A stretch of DNA of 64,000 bases, from positions 1 through 64,000 of the forward strand of contig SUZV01000011.1 of the NCBI GenBank assembly GCA_015059715.1, given 5' to 3'. Both the position numbers and the translations under genes were made by a program. Below are positions 56,205 through 63,622 of this stretch, one piece after another (position 1 is the stretch's first letter; the number at the start of each line of letters is the position of its first letter). The notes beneath the pieces are model-generated. The model saw only the letters and a program-made list of their open reading frames with translations. It had not been told where the DNA came from and searched no databases. The DNA is from Rikenellaceae bacterium. Its GTDB lineage: Bacteria > Bacteroidota > Bacteroidia > Bacteroidales > Rikenellaceae.

Positions 56205-56464
56205 ATAAAGAGGAGTATTTTACGATACCCCATCTCGAACATAGCACTCACATCGTAAATGGTGGCGAGCCTATGTTTTATATTGTCCACTATAGCGTGA
56301 AGCTTAAGGGCATAGACTACCACAGCTACCACAATCCACGCCATCCCGACTACAAGGATAGCCCCAGAGAGCGTACCAAGGGCCTCGCCAAGCAAAATAA
56401 CTACGGCAACGCTGATAAAGGCGAGGCCCAATATCGTGGCACAAAGGAAGAGTATCACCCACAT
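56180..56464 (-). CDS. Small membrane protein, holin-like (phage holin family 3_6/DUF1469 type)
   Basis: 94 residues with two helices, ILFLCATILGLAFISVAVVILL and LSGAILVVGMAWIVVAVVVYAL, and a charged C-terminus. The two-helix pattern with LGEALGTLSGA between them resembles the phage-holin-family proteins often found beside YtxH proteins in Bacteroidota, not genuine phage holins. A stop codon five codons upstream limits the N-terminus to this ATG. Lies 21 bases after the YtxH-like gene; cotranscribed with it. Confidence 0.65.
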   Translation of the reverse strand: MWVILFLCATILGLAFISVAVVILLGEALGTLSGAILVVGMAWIVVAVVVYALKLHAIVDNIKHRLATIYDVSAMFEMGYRKILLFIKNIVGDM

Positions 56465-56485
56465 CGCTCTGCTACGTCAGCAATA

Positions 56486-56689
56486 CTATTTATCGTCACA
56501 CTCGCACCCCTCCTGACCACAGGTACAGTTCTCCTTGTGATGACGCATACGCTCGGCAGCCTCATCCACTGCTGTGCGTATCTTACTGCGTAGTTCGCTA
56601 CCCGATTGTGGAGTGACCAGCATCGCCACTACCGCACCTACCACAGCACCTCCGAGTGCCGACAGTAGACATAATGATGAATTTTTCAT
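56486..56689 (-). CDS. YtxH-like small membrane protein
   Basis: 67 residues from the ATG at 56689. One membrane helix ALGGAVVGAVVAMLVTPQSGSELR with the YtxH signature (hydrophobic GAAxGA type segment then TPQSG). The C-terminal tail is unusual: four cysteines in CTCGQEGCEC. A longer in-frame extension upstream is not conserved in character and is rejected. Function unknown; YtxH proteins in Bacillus are stress related. Confidence 0.75.
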   Translation of the reverse strand: MKNSSLCLLSALGGAVVGAVVAMLVTPQSGSELRSKIRTAVDEAAERMRHHKENCTCGQEGCECDDK

Positions 56690-56824
56690 AGTCGTAAAAT
56701 GTTTTAGAATCCACTCTATCGAGTAGCAAACCTCGCGCCAAAGCTTGCCCATAAACCTATAGCAACCTCCCCCATAGCTACATATTTTATCACTATTTAC
56801 GCAATCTTCCTCAATATAAATTCT

Positions 56825-56832
56825 TATCTTTG
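56825..56832 (+). promoter_or_regulatory. -7 box abutting the SLOG gene start
   Basis: TATCTTTG ends four bases before the GTG start codon, so transcription would begin at or within it; suggests a leaderless message. No -33 element seen. Confidence 0.55.
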
Positions 56833-56836
56833 CCGC

Positions 56837-57325
56837 GTGAATTGTGGATATAAGATAGTCGCCTTTACGGGACATAGGGATTATGATGGCTCGGTCGATG
56901 AGCAACTTCGTCATGTTGTCGCCACGCTCTACAACGAGGGTGCGCGGGAGTTTCGTGTAGGCATGGCCGAGGGCTTTGACCTTGCCGCAGCCGAGGCCGT
57001 CATAGAGCTTATGGAGAGGGTCTACGACATTAGGCTTGTCGCCTTTATTCCTTGGCCCGACTTCTACAAACCCCTCAGCAGCGATGACCAACGACGCTAC
57101 CACAATATCCTAGGCTACTGCGACATAATACACTACATCGCACCGCGATACACCACATCAATATTTCGCCTACGCAACGATAGGCTCGTCGACGGTGCCG
57201 ACACTATTGTCGCCTGGTGGCGTGGCACCCAGAGTGGCACTGGCTATACCTTGCAGCGCGCACGCTCGCAACGCTGCCATATCGTAAACCTCTACCCCGA
57301 CCCACAGCAGAGTCTCGACCTATAG
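56837..57325 (+). CDS. SLOG-family (DUF1273/YpsA-like) protein
   Basis: 162 residues, GTG start. The N-terminal strand and loop VAFTGHRDYDG is the DUF1273 opening; REFRVGMAEGFDLAAAEAVIEL is the SLOG glycine loop, and DGADTIVAWWRGTQSGTGYTLQRA is the second nucleotide-binding motif. SLOG proteins bind nucleotide-derived ligands and are often stress-linked; the function of YpsA-type members is unknown. No ATG is available upstream of the conserved core. Neighbours are not functionally related. Confidence 0.8.
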   Translation: MNCGYKIVAFTGHRDYDGSVDEQLRHVVATLYNEGAREFRVGMAEGFDLAAAEAVIELMERVYDIRLVAFIPWPDFYKPLSSDDQRRYHNILGYCDIIHYIAPRYTTSIFRLRNDRLVDGADTIVAWWRGTQSGTGYTLQRARSQRCHIVNLYPDPQQSLDL

Positions 57326-57414
57326 TCACTCGCCCTTCAACATACGACCGACCACACAAATAGCTCATAAAGACCACTTTTATATACCAAAAGAGGTTTT
57401 CTATGGGCGCAATG

Positions 57415-57426
57415 GGTATTTATACC
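57415..57426 (+). promoter_or_regulatory. Candidate operator upstream of the porin gene
   Basis: Perfect palindrome GGTAT-TT-ATACC, ending 25 bases before the -7 box, i.e. where the -33 contact would be. No clear -33 element is present, so activator-dependent transcription is possible (inference). Confidence 0.4.
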
Positions 57427-57450
57427 ACCCTTAAAATAATAAAATTGTCT

Positions 57451-57458
57451 TACTTTTG
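57451..57458 (+). promoter_or_regulatory. -7 box of the porin gene
   Basis: TACTTTTG, 34 bases before the ATG. Confidence 0.55.
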
Positions 57459-57491
57459 CGCCAAATTATTAAAACATTCAAGGAATTGGTT

Positions 57492-58511
57492 ATGAAGATT
57501 AAACATCTACTATTGGCATTTACCGCTTTGGCTATATGCTTTACTGCCGAGGCACAGGGAACCACATCGGAGAAGGTTAAATCATTTGCAGACAAACACT
57601 TAAAGCTATCGGGATACCTCCAGGGAGGCTTCCAGTGGGAGGAGCAGAGCGACCCCTCGACAACGTTCTATCTTCGCCGCGCACGTGTCAGCCTCTCGGG
57701 CGACTTTGCCAAGGAGATGTTTGACTACCGTCTTCAGGTCGATATGGCTGGTTCGCCCAAGATTTGCGACCTCTACGTCCGCTACAAGCCTCTCAACGCG
57801 ATAAATGTACAGCTCGGACAGTTTAAGCTACCTTTTTCTCTTGAGAATGAGCTATATGGTCCTACGAAGTTCGAGTTTATCGAGTACTCATACCTAACCA
57901 CATACCTCGTGCGCAATAATGGCAAGTATGATGGTATCTCGGCAACAGGTCGCGATATGGGTATTCAGCTCTATGGTGGCTTTATCAAGCGAGATGGCTA
58001 TAGCATCATCAATTACAACATCGGCGTATTCAATGGCTCGGGCATAAACGGCAAGGATAACAACTCGTCGAAGGATGCTATCGCCCGCCTTATCATCAAG
58101 CCCTTCAAGGGATTCTCTGTATCGGGTTCATATATGTACTCGGAGACCAATCACAACGGTATGGAGTATATGAAGTCGCCACGCTGGTCTGTAGGTGTTA
58201 TCTATGACGTGCGCCACTGGATTGCTCGCGTTGAGTTTGCCGAGGCCGACTTTGCGGGTAACAAGACAGATGCCCTCTACGCCTTGGCTGGCTACCACTT
58301 CGAGAAGCCTTGGACCATAGCCGCTCGCTATGAGTTTATCAACGACGAGTATAGAGTTTTAGACGAGGAGCGCGTAACGCTCGGTGCTGTATACAAGCCT
58401 TTCAAGTTCCTGCGCTTGCAGTTCAACGTATCGTACACTATGCGCAACAACCTACCTGAGGCGTACCGCAACTCGCTCGGCACAAACCTTATGGTATCGG
58501 CAATATTCTAA
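57492..58511 (+). CDS. Outer-membrane porin, porin O/P (OprP-like) family
   Basis: 339 residues from the ATG at 57492, which opens a signal peptide MKIKHLLLAFTALAICFTAEA; an upstream non-ATG extension is inside the promoter. The mature protein has the porin O/P pattern: short N-terminal helix, LSGYLQGGFQWEE, FYLRRARVSLSGDF, many alternating strands, and a C-terminal strand ending in phenylalanine (NLMVSAIF), the outer-membrane barrel signature. Probably anion selective, by family. Forms a pair with the exporter gene 39 bases downstream. Confidence 0.88.
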   Translation: MKIKHLLLAFTALAICFTAEAQGTTSEKVKSFADKHLKLSGYLQGGFQWEEQSDPSTTFYLRRARVSLSGDFAKEMFDYRLQVDMAGSPKICDLYVRYKPLNAINVQLGQFKLPFSLENELYGPTKFEFIEYSYLTTYLVRNNGKYDGISATGRDMGIQLYGGFIKRDGYSIINYNIGVFNGSGINGKDNNSSKDAIARLIIKPFKGFSVSGSYMYSETNHNGMEYMKSPRWSVGVIYDVRHWIARVEFAEADFAGNKTDALYALAGYHFEKPWTIAARYEFINDEYRVLDEERVTLGAVYKPFKFLRLQFNVSYTMRNNLPEAYRNSLGTNLMVSAIF

Positions 58512-58550
58512 ACTCGCCCCACATAGAATTAAATAAAAACAGGTATAACT

Positions 58551-59996
58551 ATGAAAAAATTCTTAACAGAAGATTGGGTTGTTACGTTCCTAAGCATTCC
58601 ACTGCTTATCATTGCAGGCCTTGCCTCGATGCTCCCTGGTGGTGGTCCCAAGGTGCCTGACACCCTAATAACAGGCGAGGCGTGGATGAATATCGGCATA
58701 TTCTTTGTTATCGCCTTAGTACTCCTCTACATCGGTAACCGCCTACTTAATCGTCCGATGAAGGGTCTCCTACTGTCGTTTATCGTCATCTTTGCCATAG
58801 CCGTCTTAGCACAGTGGATAGCTAAGCTCCCTACGGTTAAGTACTACGGCTTCGAGGCGGTATTCTTCTCTGTAATCTTTGGTCTTATCATCCGTAACGT
58901 CTTCCACGTGCCCGACTGGCTCAAGCCAGCTATCCAGGGTGAGTTTTTCATCAAGATAGGTGTTGTTTGCCTCGGTGCTACGGTGCTCTTCTCCGACGTA
59001 ATGAAGTCTGGAGCTGCGGGCCTTATCCAGGCCGTTATGGTTGTGGCCATTGTGTGGTTCTTCGCCTATACACTGGCACGTAAGTTTAAGGTCGAGCAGG
59101 CTACGGCGATGACCTTAGCAAGTGGCTGCTCAATATGCGGTGTTTCGGCATGTATCACCGCCGCAGGTGTCGCAGGTACGGATAAGAAGCAGCTATCGTA
59201 CATCATCTCGTTAGTGCTTATCATCGTAGTCCCTATGATATACCTTATGCCTTGGTTGGCAAGTGTTGTCGTACCCCTCTTTAGCGATGACCCAGCTATT
59301 CAGAATGAGATTGCAGGAGCCTGGATTGGTGGTACTATAGATACTACATCGGGCGTAGGTGCATCTTCGGAGATGGCTGGCGAGGCGGCACAGAAGACCG
59401 CTATCGTGGTTAAGGCTACGCAGAATGTACTTATCGGCGTTGTGGCATTCTTTATCGCCCTCTACCTCTCGGCACGCTCGGGCAATGGCAAGGGCAACAA
59501 TCGTCCCTCGCTCGGCATCGTATGGGATAAGTTCCCAAAGTTTATCCTCGGCTTTGTTATCGCCTCAGCGGTATTTAGCATTCTTCAGGCCGAAGACCTC
59601 CTCACGCTCAATGCCAAGGGCAAGATTATGGAGACTTCGCTGGCTAAGACCTTCTCGACATTCTTCTTCTCGCTATCCTTCGTATGTATCGGTATGGATA
59701 CACGTCTTAAGGATATCATCTCGAAGGAGAACCGCAACGCACTCTACGCCTTCCTTGGTGCGCAGACCTTCAATATTATCGTCACTATGCTTATCGCATG
59801 GTTGATGTTCGGTGTTGTCAAGCCAGCCATCTGGCCTACAACCCCCGAGGCTACGGCTACGGTGCAGACGATAGAGGCAACTGATGATACTAAAGCTACG
59901 GAGACTACTGAGTCCACTGAAACTACCGAGGCTACTGACGACACACCCTTCGTTGTCGAAGAGCCTGTCGTAGCCCCCGAAATTGCGTTTGAGTAG
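58551..59996 (+). CDS. YeiH/UPF0324-family membrane transporter (putative sulfate exporter)
   Basis: 481 residues with about eleven helices. The family signature is seen in SGCSICGVSACITAAGVAGTDKKQLSYI and GGTIDTTSGVGASSEMAGEAAQKTAIVVKATQN. Members are annotated as putative sulfate or sulfonate exporters without strong proof. The last 50 residues (after WPTTPEATATVQ) are a Thr/Glu-rich low-complexity tail absent from most relatives. The upstream porin gene and joint promoter suggest a combined anion route across both membranes (inference). Confidence 0.85.
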   Translation: MKKFLTEDWVVTFLSIPLLIIAGLASMLPGGGPKVPDTLITGEAWMNIGIFFVIALVLLYIGNRLLNRPMKGLLLSFIVIFAIAVLAQWIAKLPTVKYYGFEAVFFSVIFGLIIRNVFHVPDWLKPAIQGEFFIKIGVVCLGATVLFSDVMKSGAAGLIQAVMVVAIVWFFAYTLARKFKVEQATAMTLASGCSICGVSACITAAGVAGTDKKQLSYIISLVLIIVVPMIYLMPWLASVVVPLFSDDPAIQNEIAGAWIGGTIDTTSGVGASSEMAGEAAQKTAIVVKATQNVLIGVVAFFIALYLSARSGNGKGNNRPSLGIVWDKFPKFILGFVIASAVFSILQAEDLLTLNAKGKIMETSLAKTFSTFFFSLSFVCIGMDTRLKDIISKENRNALYAFLGAQTFNIIVTMLIAWLMFGVVKPAIWPTTPEATATVQTIEATDDTKATETTESTETTEATDDTPFVVEEPVVAPEIAFE

Positions 59997-60029
59997 AAAC
60001 GACGAGGCTACATAACGCCTTAGAGGCAA

Positions 60030-60063
60030 ATTACCCCAAAAGTAAAAAAACTTTTGGGGTAAT
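60030..60063. terminator. Terminator after the YeiH gene
   Basis: Perfect 13-bp stem ATTACCCCAAAAG / CTTTTGGGGTAAT with an A-rich loop and T-rich tail. Confidence 0.85.
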
Positions 60064-60185
60064 TTATTTTATAAAACACTGTCCCTCAGAGCATTACACC
60101 TTCACTTAGGATTGTCACACTGCCCTCCTATGGTAATTTCAATAAAATTATAAAGTATTTAGGCTAAATATATGATAAAAATTGC
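60064..60185. other. Intergenic stretch before the small-peptide promoter
   Basis: AT-rich, nothing recognised except the sequence leading to the -7 box at 60186. Confidence 0.4.
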
Positions 60186-60193
60186 TATATTTG
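60186..60193 (+). promoter_or_regulatory. -7 box of the small-peptide/lipoprotein unit
   Basis: TATATTTG; -33 region weak. The predicted leader before the peptide gene is about 105 bases. Confidence 0.55.
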
Positions 60194-60304
60194 CGGCCAT
60201 AAATGACAACAATTGGAGTATTTATAAAACCATATAATGCATAGGTAAAGAGAAGAGTGTAAACTGACAATATAATAATTCACTAAGTAAACAACATTAA
60301 AAAG

Positions 60305-60427
60305 ATGAAAAGAGCAAACATGTACAACGCTCCAACAGTGGAGCTTATAGAGGTAGTAATAGAGCGCGGCTTTGAACCAAGTGGCTTCGGCGACATTTCA
60401 GAAGGTAACGATGGTGGCAAATTATAA
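60305..60427 (+). CDS. Small peptide of 40 residues upstream of a lipoprotein
   Basis: Starts MKRANMYNAPTVELIEV and continues VIERGFEPSGFGD, ending ISEGNDGGKL. The layout, a basic start, a YxAPTVELIEV segment, an ERGF motif and a Gly/Ser/Asp-rich tail, is that of a widespread group of uncharacterised Bacteroidales small proteins, often encoded beside fimbrillin-like lipoproteins. It has no signal peptide and no membrane helix. It might be a secreted or processed precursor, but no processing enzyme is nearby. The 95-base gap to the lipoprotein holds no clear promoter or terminator, so cotranscription is likely. Confidence 0.65.
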   Translation: MKRANMYNAPTVELIEVVIERGFEPSGFGDISEGNDGGKL

Positions 60428-60522
60428 ACCCTTGCTACAGGACTAATTTGTTATCCATTGGTAGATTCTATGAAATTAGGTAGAAAAGTTCACCCTCTAC
60501 CGACCCATAAAGCATACCCTTA

Positions 60523-62286
60523 ATGAACACAAAAACTATGAGAAATACGCTATTAATACTATTGGCCGCGACACTTTTTGTCGCCTGTTCCAAGGAGACA
60601 GCAACAGACGATGTAAACAAAGGCAAGGTGAACGCTACGGCCACCTTCAAAACTATTGATCAGCACCCCGACCACAACGACTCGGAGCAGGGCCCAGGCT
60701 TTCCACCGATGATTGGTGTTACCATCGGTGGCGACACATTAACTGAGTATAGCTGGGAGGCAGGCGACGGCTTTGCCATAACCTCAAAAGCTGGCGTTGG
60801 TGCCTCTGAACCTGAGTGGATGTTTGCAGGCGCGGCAGGCTCGACAGATGTCTACTACTACGGCTTCTTTGAAGCGGTTGCGACACATGATACATACTAT
60901 GCGGTATACCCATACAACTCAACGCTTGTTGGTGGCAATCGCGACCACTACTACGCAGGAGAGTTCTGGGTAGACTACTCTGTACAATCGGGCATGGACC
61001 GCGATGCAGCACTACTTACTGCGATGGTAAAGGATACCACAATCGACAAGCTTGACTTCGATTTCTACCCCACCAATGCTATTCTCTATGTCTCGGTAAA
61101 TGGACTACCCAAGAACGAGACACTACAGTCGGTAACATTAAGACAGACATCGGGCGAGAGTTTTACCACTAAGTTTCAGTGGGACATCCTCAACAATCGT
61201 GTTGCAGGACGTTACTCAACCTCTCAGATTACAGTAGAGCAACCCGACAACAACTTCTTCATAGCACTACCACCCTACTTAGAGCTCTCGGAGTTCTCTC
61301 TCACGTTTAAGACCAACACCAAGGAGGTTATCAAGATTTACGATGGCCGCTTCTTCGATAAGGGCTACACCTATCGTAGCATCATCGAGTGGGAGGAGAC
61401 GATAAAGCCTACGGTTGTTTGTGGTGCCAAGACCAGCTACGACCTCTACTTAGAGGGCAAGAGCGACATAGCCAACAAGATGGTTAATGCCGCCGTATTG
61501 GTAGGCGCAGGCTTCAACTACGATGGCAATAGCTATGAGACAGAGTCGTACTCTACCTACATCAATGTTGCTGACGAGGATATCAGCAGCGCAGGCGTTG
61601 TTCTTAAGAATATGGCGACCAGAAGGGAGCACGATATCAAGCTCAGCTTTGGCGATGGCTACATTGGACGCGACGATTGGACCGTAGCCGACTACTCGAT
61701 TATAGACTGGACCGAGTATACGGCAACGGCCTACTTGATACTTAATGATGGCACACGTGTAGAGTCTGAGCCTACGACACACTACGTCACAGGCTTCCCC
61801 TACGACTCAAGAAGGGGCGAGTTCCATGGCTTCTATACAGAGGATAACTGGGACTTTAACGGCACATATTCATCACTTCGATTCCCTTGGAGGGATATCT
61901 CAAATGGCGTTAGCGATTTGGTCAACTCGTTCATCTTCTTCCAGGAGCACGATGGCCTACTCTTGGAGGGTGGACTACGCTGGGCACAGGTACTCTCACC
62001 ACAATTCTTTATCCCCAACAATGACCTCTATATCAAGGCTAACTGGGAAATTAGCTCCAGATGGACAGCTCGCGAAGCTAATATCGCACTGCTAAGGTCT
62101 ACAAATAATGGTGGGGATGCCGATGATGAGATTTTTGCGTATGACCCAGGTGATGCAGAGCACTATAAGATGACATCAGAGCCATTCGCTATGGATCCAG
62201 ACTATCCATGCTTCCAGATAGAGCTACAGGTAGCCTTCAGAGGCCCTTGGGCACATGTACACCACTTGGTGTTGGAGTATAACTAA
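60523..62286 (+). CDS. Fimbrillin-like lipoprotein
   Basis: 587 residues. Lipobox LFVAC (Cys22); an alternative ATG at residue 6 (60538) also leaves a full signal. The N-terminal half shows the fimbrillin-family hallmark of a TYYAVYPYN strand near residue 130 and a DFDFYPTNAILYVSVNGLP segment; the C-terminal half is a separate beta-rich domain. Family members are stalk or tip components of major or minor fimbriae, or surface adhesins. No Mfa2/FimB-like anchor or other fimbrial gene is nearby, so its assembly role is uncertain. Confidence 0.65.
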   Translation: MNTKTMRNTLLILLAATLFVACSKETATDDVNKGKVNATATFKTIDQHPDHNDSEQGPGFPPMIGVTIGGDTLTEYSWEAGDGFAITSKAGVGASEPEWMFAGAAGSTDVYYYGFFEAVATHDTYYAVYPYNSTLVGGNRDHYYAGEFWVDYSVQSGMDRDAALLTAMVKDTTIDKLDFDFYPTNAILYVSVNGLPKNETLQSVTLRQTSGESFTTKFQWDILNNRVAGRYSTSQITVEQPDNNFFIALPPYLELSEFSLTFKTNTKEVIKIYDGRFFDKGYTYRSIIEWEETIKPTVVCGAKTSYDLYLEGKSDIANKMVNAAVLVGAGFNYDGNSYETESYSTYINVADEDISSAGVVLKNMATRREHDIKLSFGDGYIGRDDWTVADYSIIDWTEYTATAYLILNDGTRVESEPTTHYVTGFPYDSRRGEFHGFYTEDNWDFNGTYSSLRFPWRDISNGVSDLVNSFIFFQEHDGLLLEGGLRWAQVLSPQFFIPNNDLYIKANWEISSRWTAREANIALLRSTNNGGDADDEIFAYDPGDAEHYKMTSEPFAMDPDYPCFQIELQVAFRGPWAHVHHLVLEYN

Positions 62287-62318
62287 TCTTTGTCTTTAGT
62301 CAAGAGAGATATATACAA

Positions 62319-62361
62319 TGGGGGATGACTAACAAGTAAATTTGTCATCCCCCACTCTTTT
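62319..62361 (+). terminator. Terminator after the lipoprotein gene
   Basis: TGGGGGATGAC (62319-62329) with GTCATCCCCCA (62344-62354), tail CTCTTTTGGG. Loop and tail nearly repeat those of the groEL terminator. Confidence 0.8.
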
Positions 62362-62395
62362 GGGCGGCAACGAACCACCCACGCAACTCTACTAT

Positions 62396-62884
62396 TTAAC
62401 GCAGGGAGTCATCACCCTTTAAACACTCCTCAAGCAACGCCTGGCATCCATCTTCGAGCAGGTCGAGGACAAGCTCAAAGCCCTCGTGGCCCTCGTAGTA
62501 TGGGTCGGGGACGTAGGACCAGTCGGGGTGGTTGCGCAGAAACTCGCGAAAGCGATATATCCTCCTCCCCGCCTCACGATTTGGGGCAAGTCTAAAGAGC
62601 GACTCATAATTATTATCGTCCATAGCGATGATGTAGTCGAACCTCTCGAAGTCCTCCTGACGCACCTGACGAGCAAGGTGAGTCATCTCTATACCACGTG
62701 CAGCTGCGGCACGTCGCATACGCACATCGGAGCGTTCTCCGCTATGACCGCCATACGTTCCTGCCGAGTCGATAACAAACCTGTCGGCATACCCTTTGCT
62801 CGCGACAAGCATCCTAAACATAGCCTCGGCAGCAGGTGAGCGACAGATATTGCCGAGGCATACAAACAAAACGCGCTGTTTCAT
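62396..62884 (-). CDS. Low-molecular-weight protein-tyrosine phosphatase
   Basis: 162 residues from the ATG at 62884 (MKQRVLFVCLGNICRSPAAEAMF), preferred to one three codons upstream because the latter would leave a leader of only about four bases. The CX5R loop is CLGNICR (Cys9 to Arg15), and the general acid is the Asp of VPDPYY near residue 126. Bacterial members act in exopolysaccharide control or on small phosphorylated proteins; no partner kinase is nearby. Own transcription unit. Confidence 0.92.
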   Translation of the reverse strand: MKQRVLFVCLGNICRSPAAEAMFRMLVASKGYADRFVIDSAGTYGGHSGERSDVRMRRAAAARGIEMTHLARQVRQEDFERFDYIIAMDDNNYESLFRLAPNREAGRRIYRFREFLRNHPDWSYVPDPYYEGHEGFELVLDLLEDGCQALLEECLKGDDSLR

Positions 62885-62904
62885 ATAACCCATCTATTTT
62901 AGTG

Positions 62905-62912
62905 CAAAGATA
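62905..62912 (-). promoter_or_regulatory. -7 box of the phosphatase gene
   Basis: TATCTTTG on the minus strand, about 20 bases before the start at 62884. Confidence 0.55.
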
Positions 62913-63040
62913 GAGTATTTTGCAAAAAAACTACACTGTATTCATTTATTAAATTTTGCCGTTTATTTAATTATCTCGCCTATTTACGATATAAGTTGGT
63001 CAGCTTGCCAATTATGGCACAATTTTAACAATATTTTTCC

Positions 63041-63048
63041 TATCTTTG
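63041..63048 (+). promoter_or_regulatory. -7 box of the thioredoxin-like gene
   Basis: TATCTTTG, 41 bases before the ATG. No good -33 element. Confidence 0.55.
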
Positions 63049-63089
63049 CGATTTGAAAATTACTATTCACGCACAAAACAGATATAGAT

Positions 63090-63608
63090 ATGAAACTCAA
63101 AGCACTACTTATTATCGCCATTGCGGTATTTGGCCTAACCTCTACATCTGAGGCACAGAGCCTACCACGCAAGGTGCGCAACGTCGAGGTTCAGGACCTC
63201 GATACCAACAAGGCCCGACTCCCCTGGTGGGGCGAGAAGAACCTTCTCATCTTCTATGTAGACCCCGAGGTGCCTAAGCAGAACCACGACTTTATCTCCC
63301 ATATCGAGGAGACAGGTCGCGTGCAGGGCCCCAATATCGAGGGCTTCGGCATCGTAAACCTTAAGGATGCTCTCTACCCCAACTCATTGGTGCGTAAGAT
63401 TGCCGATGCGCGTACAGCAAAGAATGGTGCTACAATCCTCTGTGACCCCGACCACTATATCAGCAGCGCGTGGCGACTTGGTGACTGCGACAATAAGTTC
63501 GTCATCATGCTTGTAAACAAGGCTGGCGAGCTGGTATATGTCCACAAGGGCGAGATGGACGAGGAGGAGCAGCAGCGTTTCATTGCCGCAGCAGACCCAC
63601 TACGTTAA
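63090..63608 (+). CDS. Secreted thioredoxin-fold protein (YtfJ-like)
   Basis: 172 residues. Signal peptide MKLKALLIIAIAVFGLTSTSEA cleaved before QS. The mature domain has the thioredoxin-like pattern (NLLIFYVDPEVPKQN, then a long helix and KFVIMLVNKAGELVYVHKGEM), but the active-site CxxC is missing; two cysteines occur further on (ILCDPDHY and GDCDNK). Resembles periplasmic YtfJ-type proteins of unknown role. 14 bases before the next gene, so the pair is an operon. Confidence 0.7.
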   Translation: MKLKALLIIAIAVFGLTSTSEAQSLPRKVRNVEVQDLDTNKARLPWWGEKNLLIFYVDPEVPKQNHDFISHIEETGRVQGPNIEGFGIVNLKDALYPNSLVRKIADARTAKNGATILCDPDHYISSAWRLGDCDNKFVIMLVNKAGELVYVHKGEMDEEEQQRFIAAADPLR

Positions 63609-63622
63609 TTATTGCATAACCA

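Noticed and set aside
56180..56689. Phage remnant suggested by a holin-like protein
   Set aside because: Only the two-helix membrane protein and a YtxH-like neighbour are present; this pair is common in non-phage contexts and no other phage genes occur.
56690..57103. N-terminal extension of the YtxH-like protein to 205 residues
   Set aside because: It runs antisense through the SLOG gene and its promoter; the internal ATG at 56689 starts the recognised domain.
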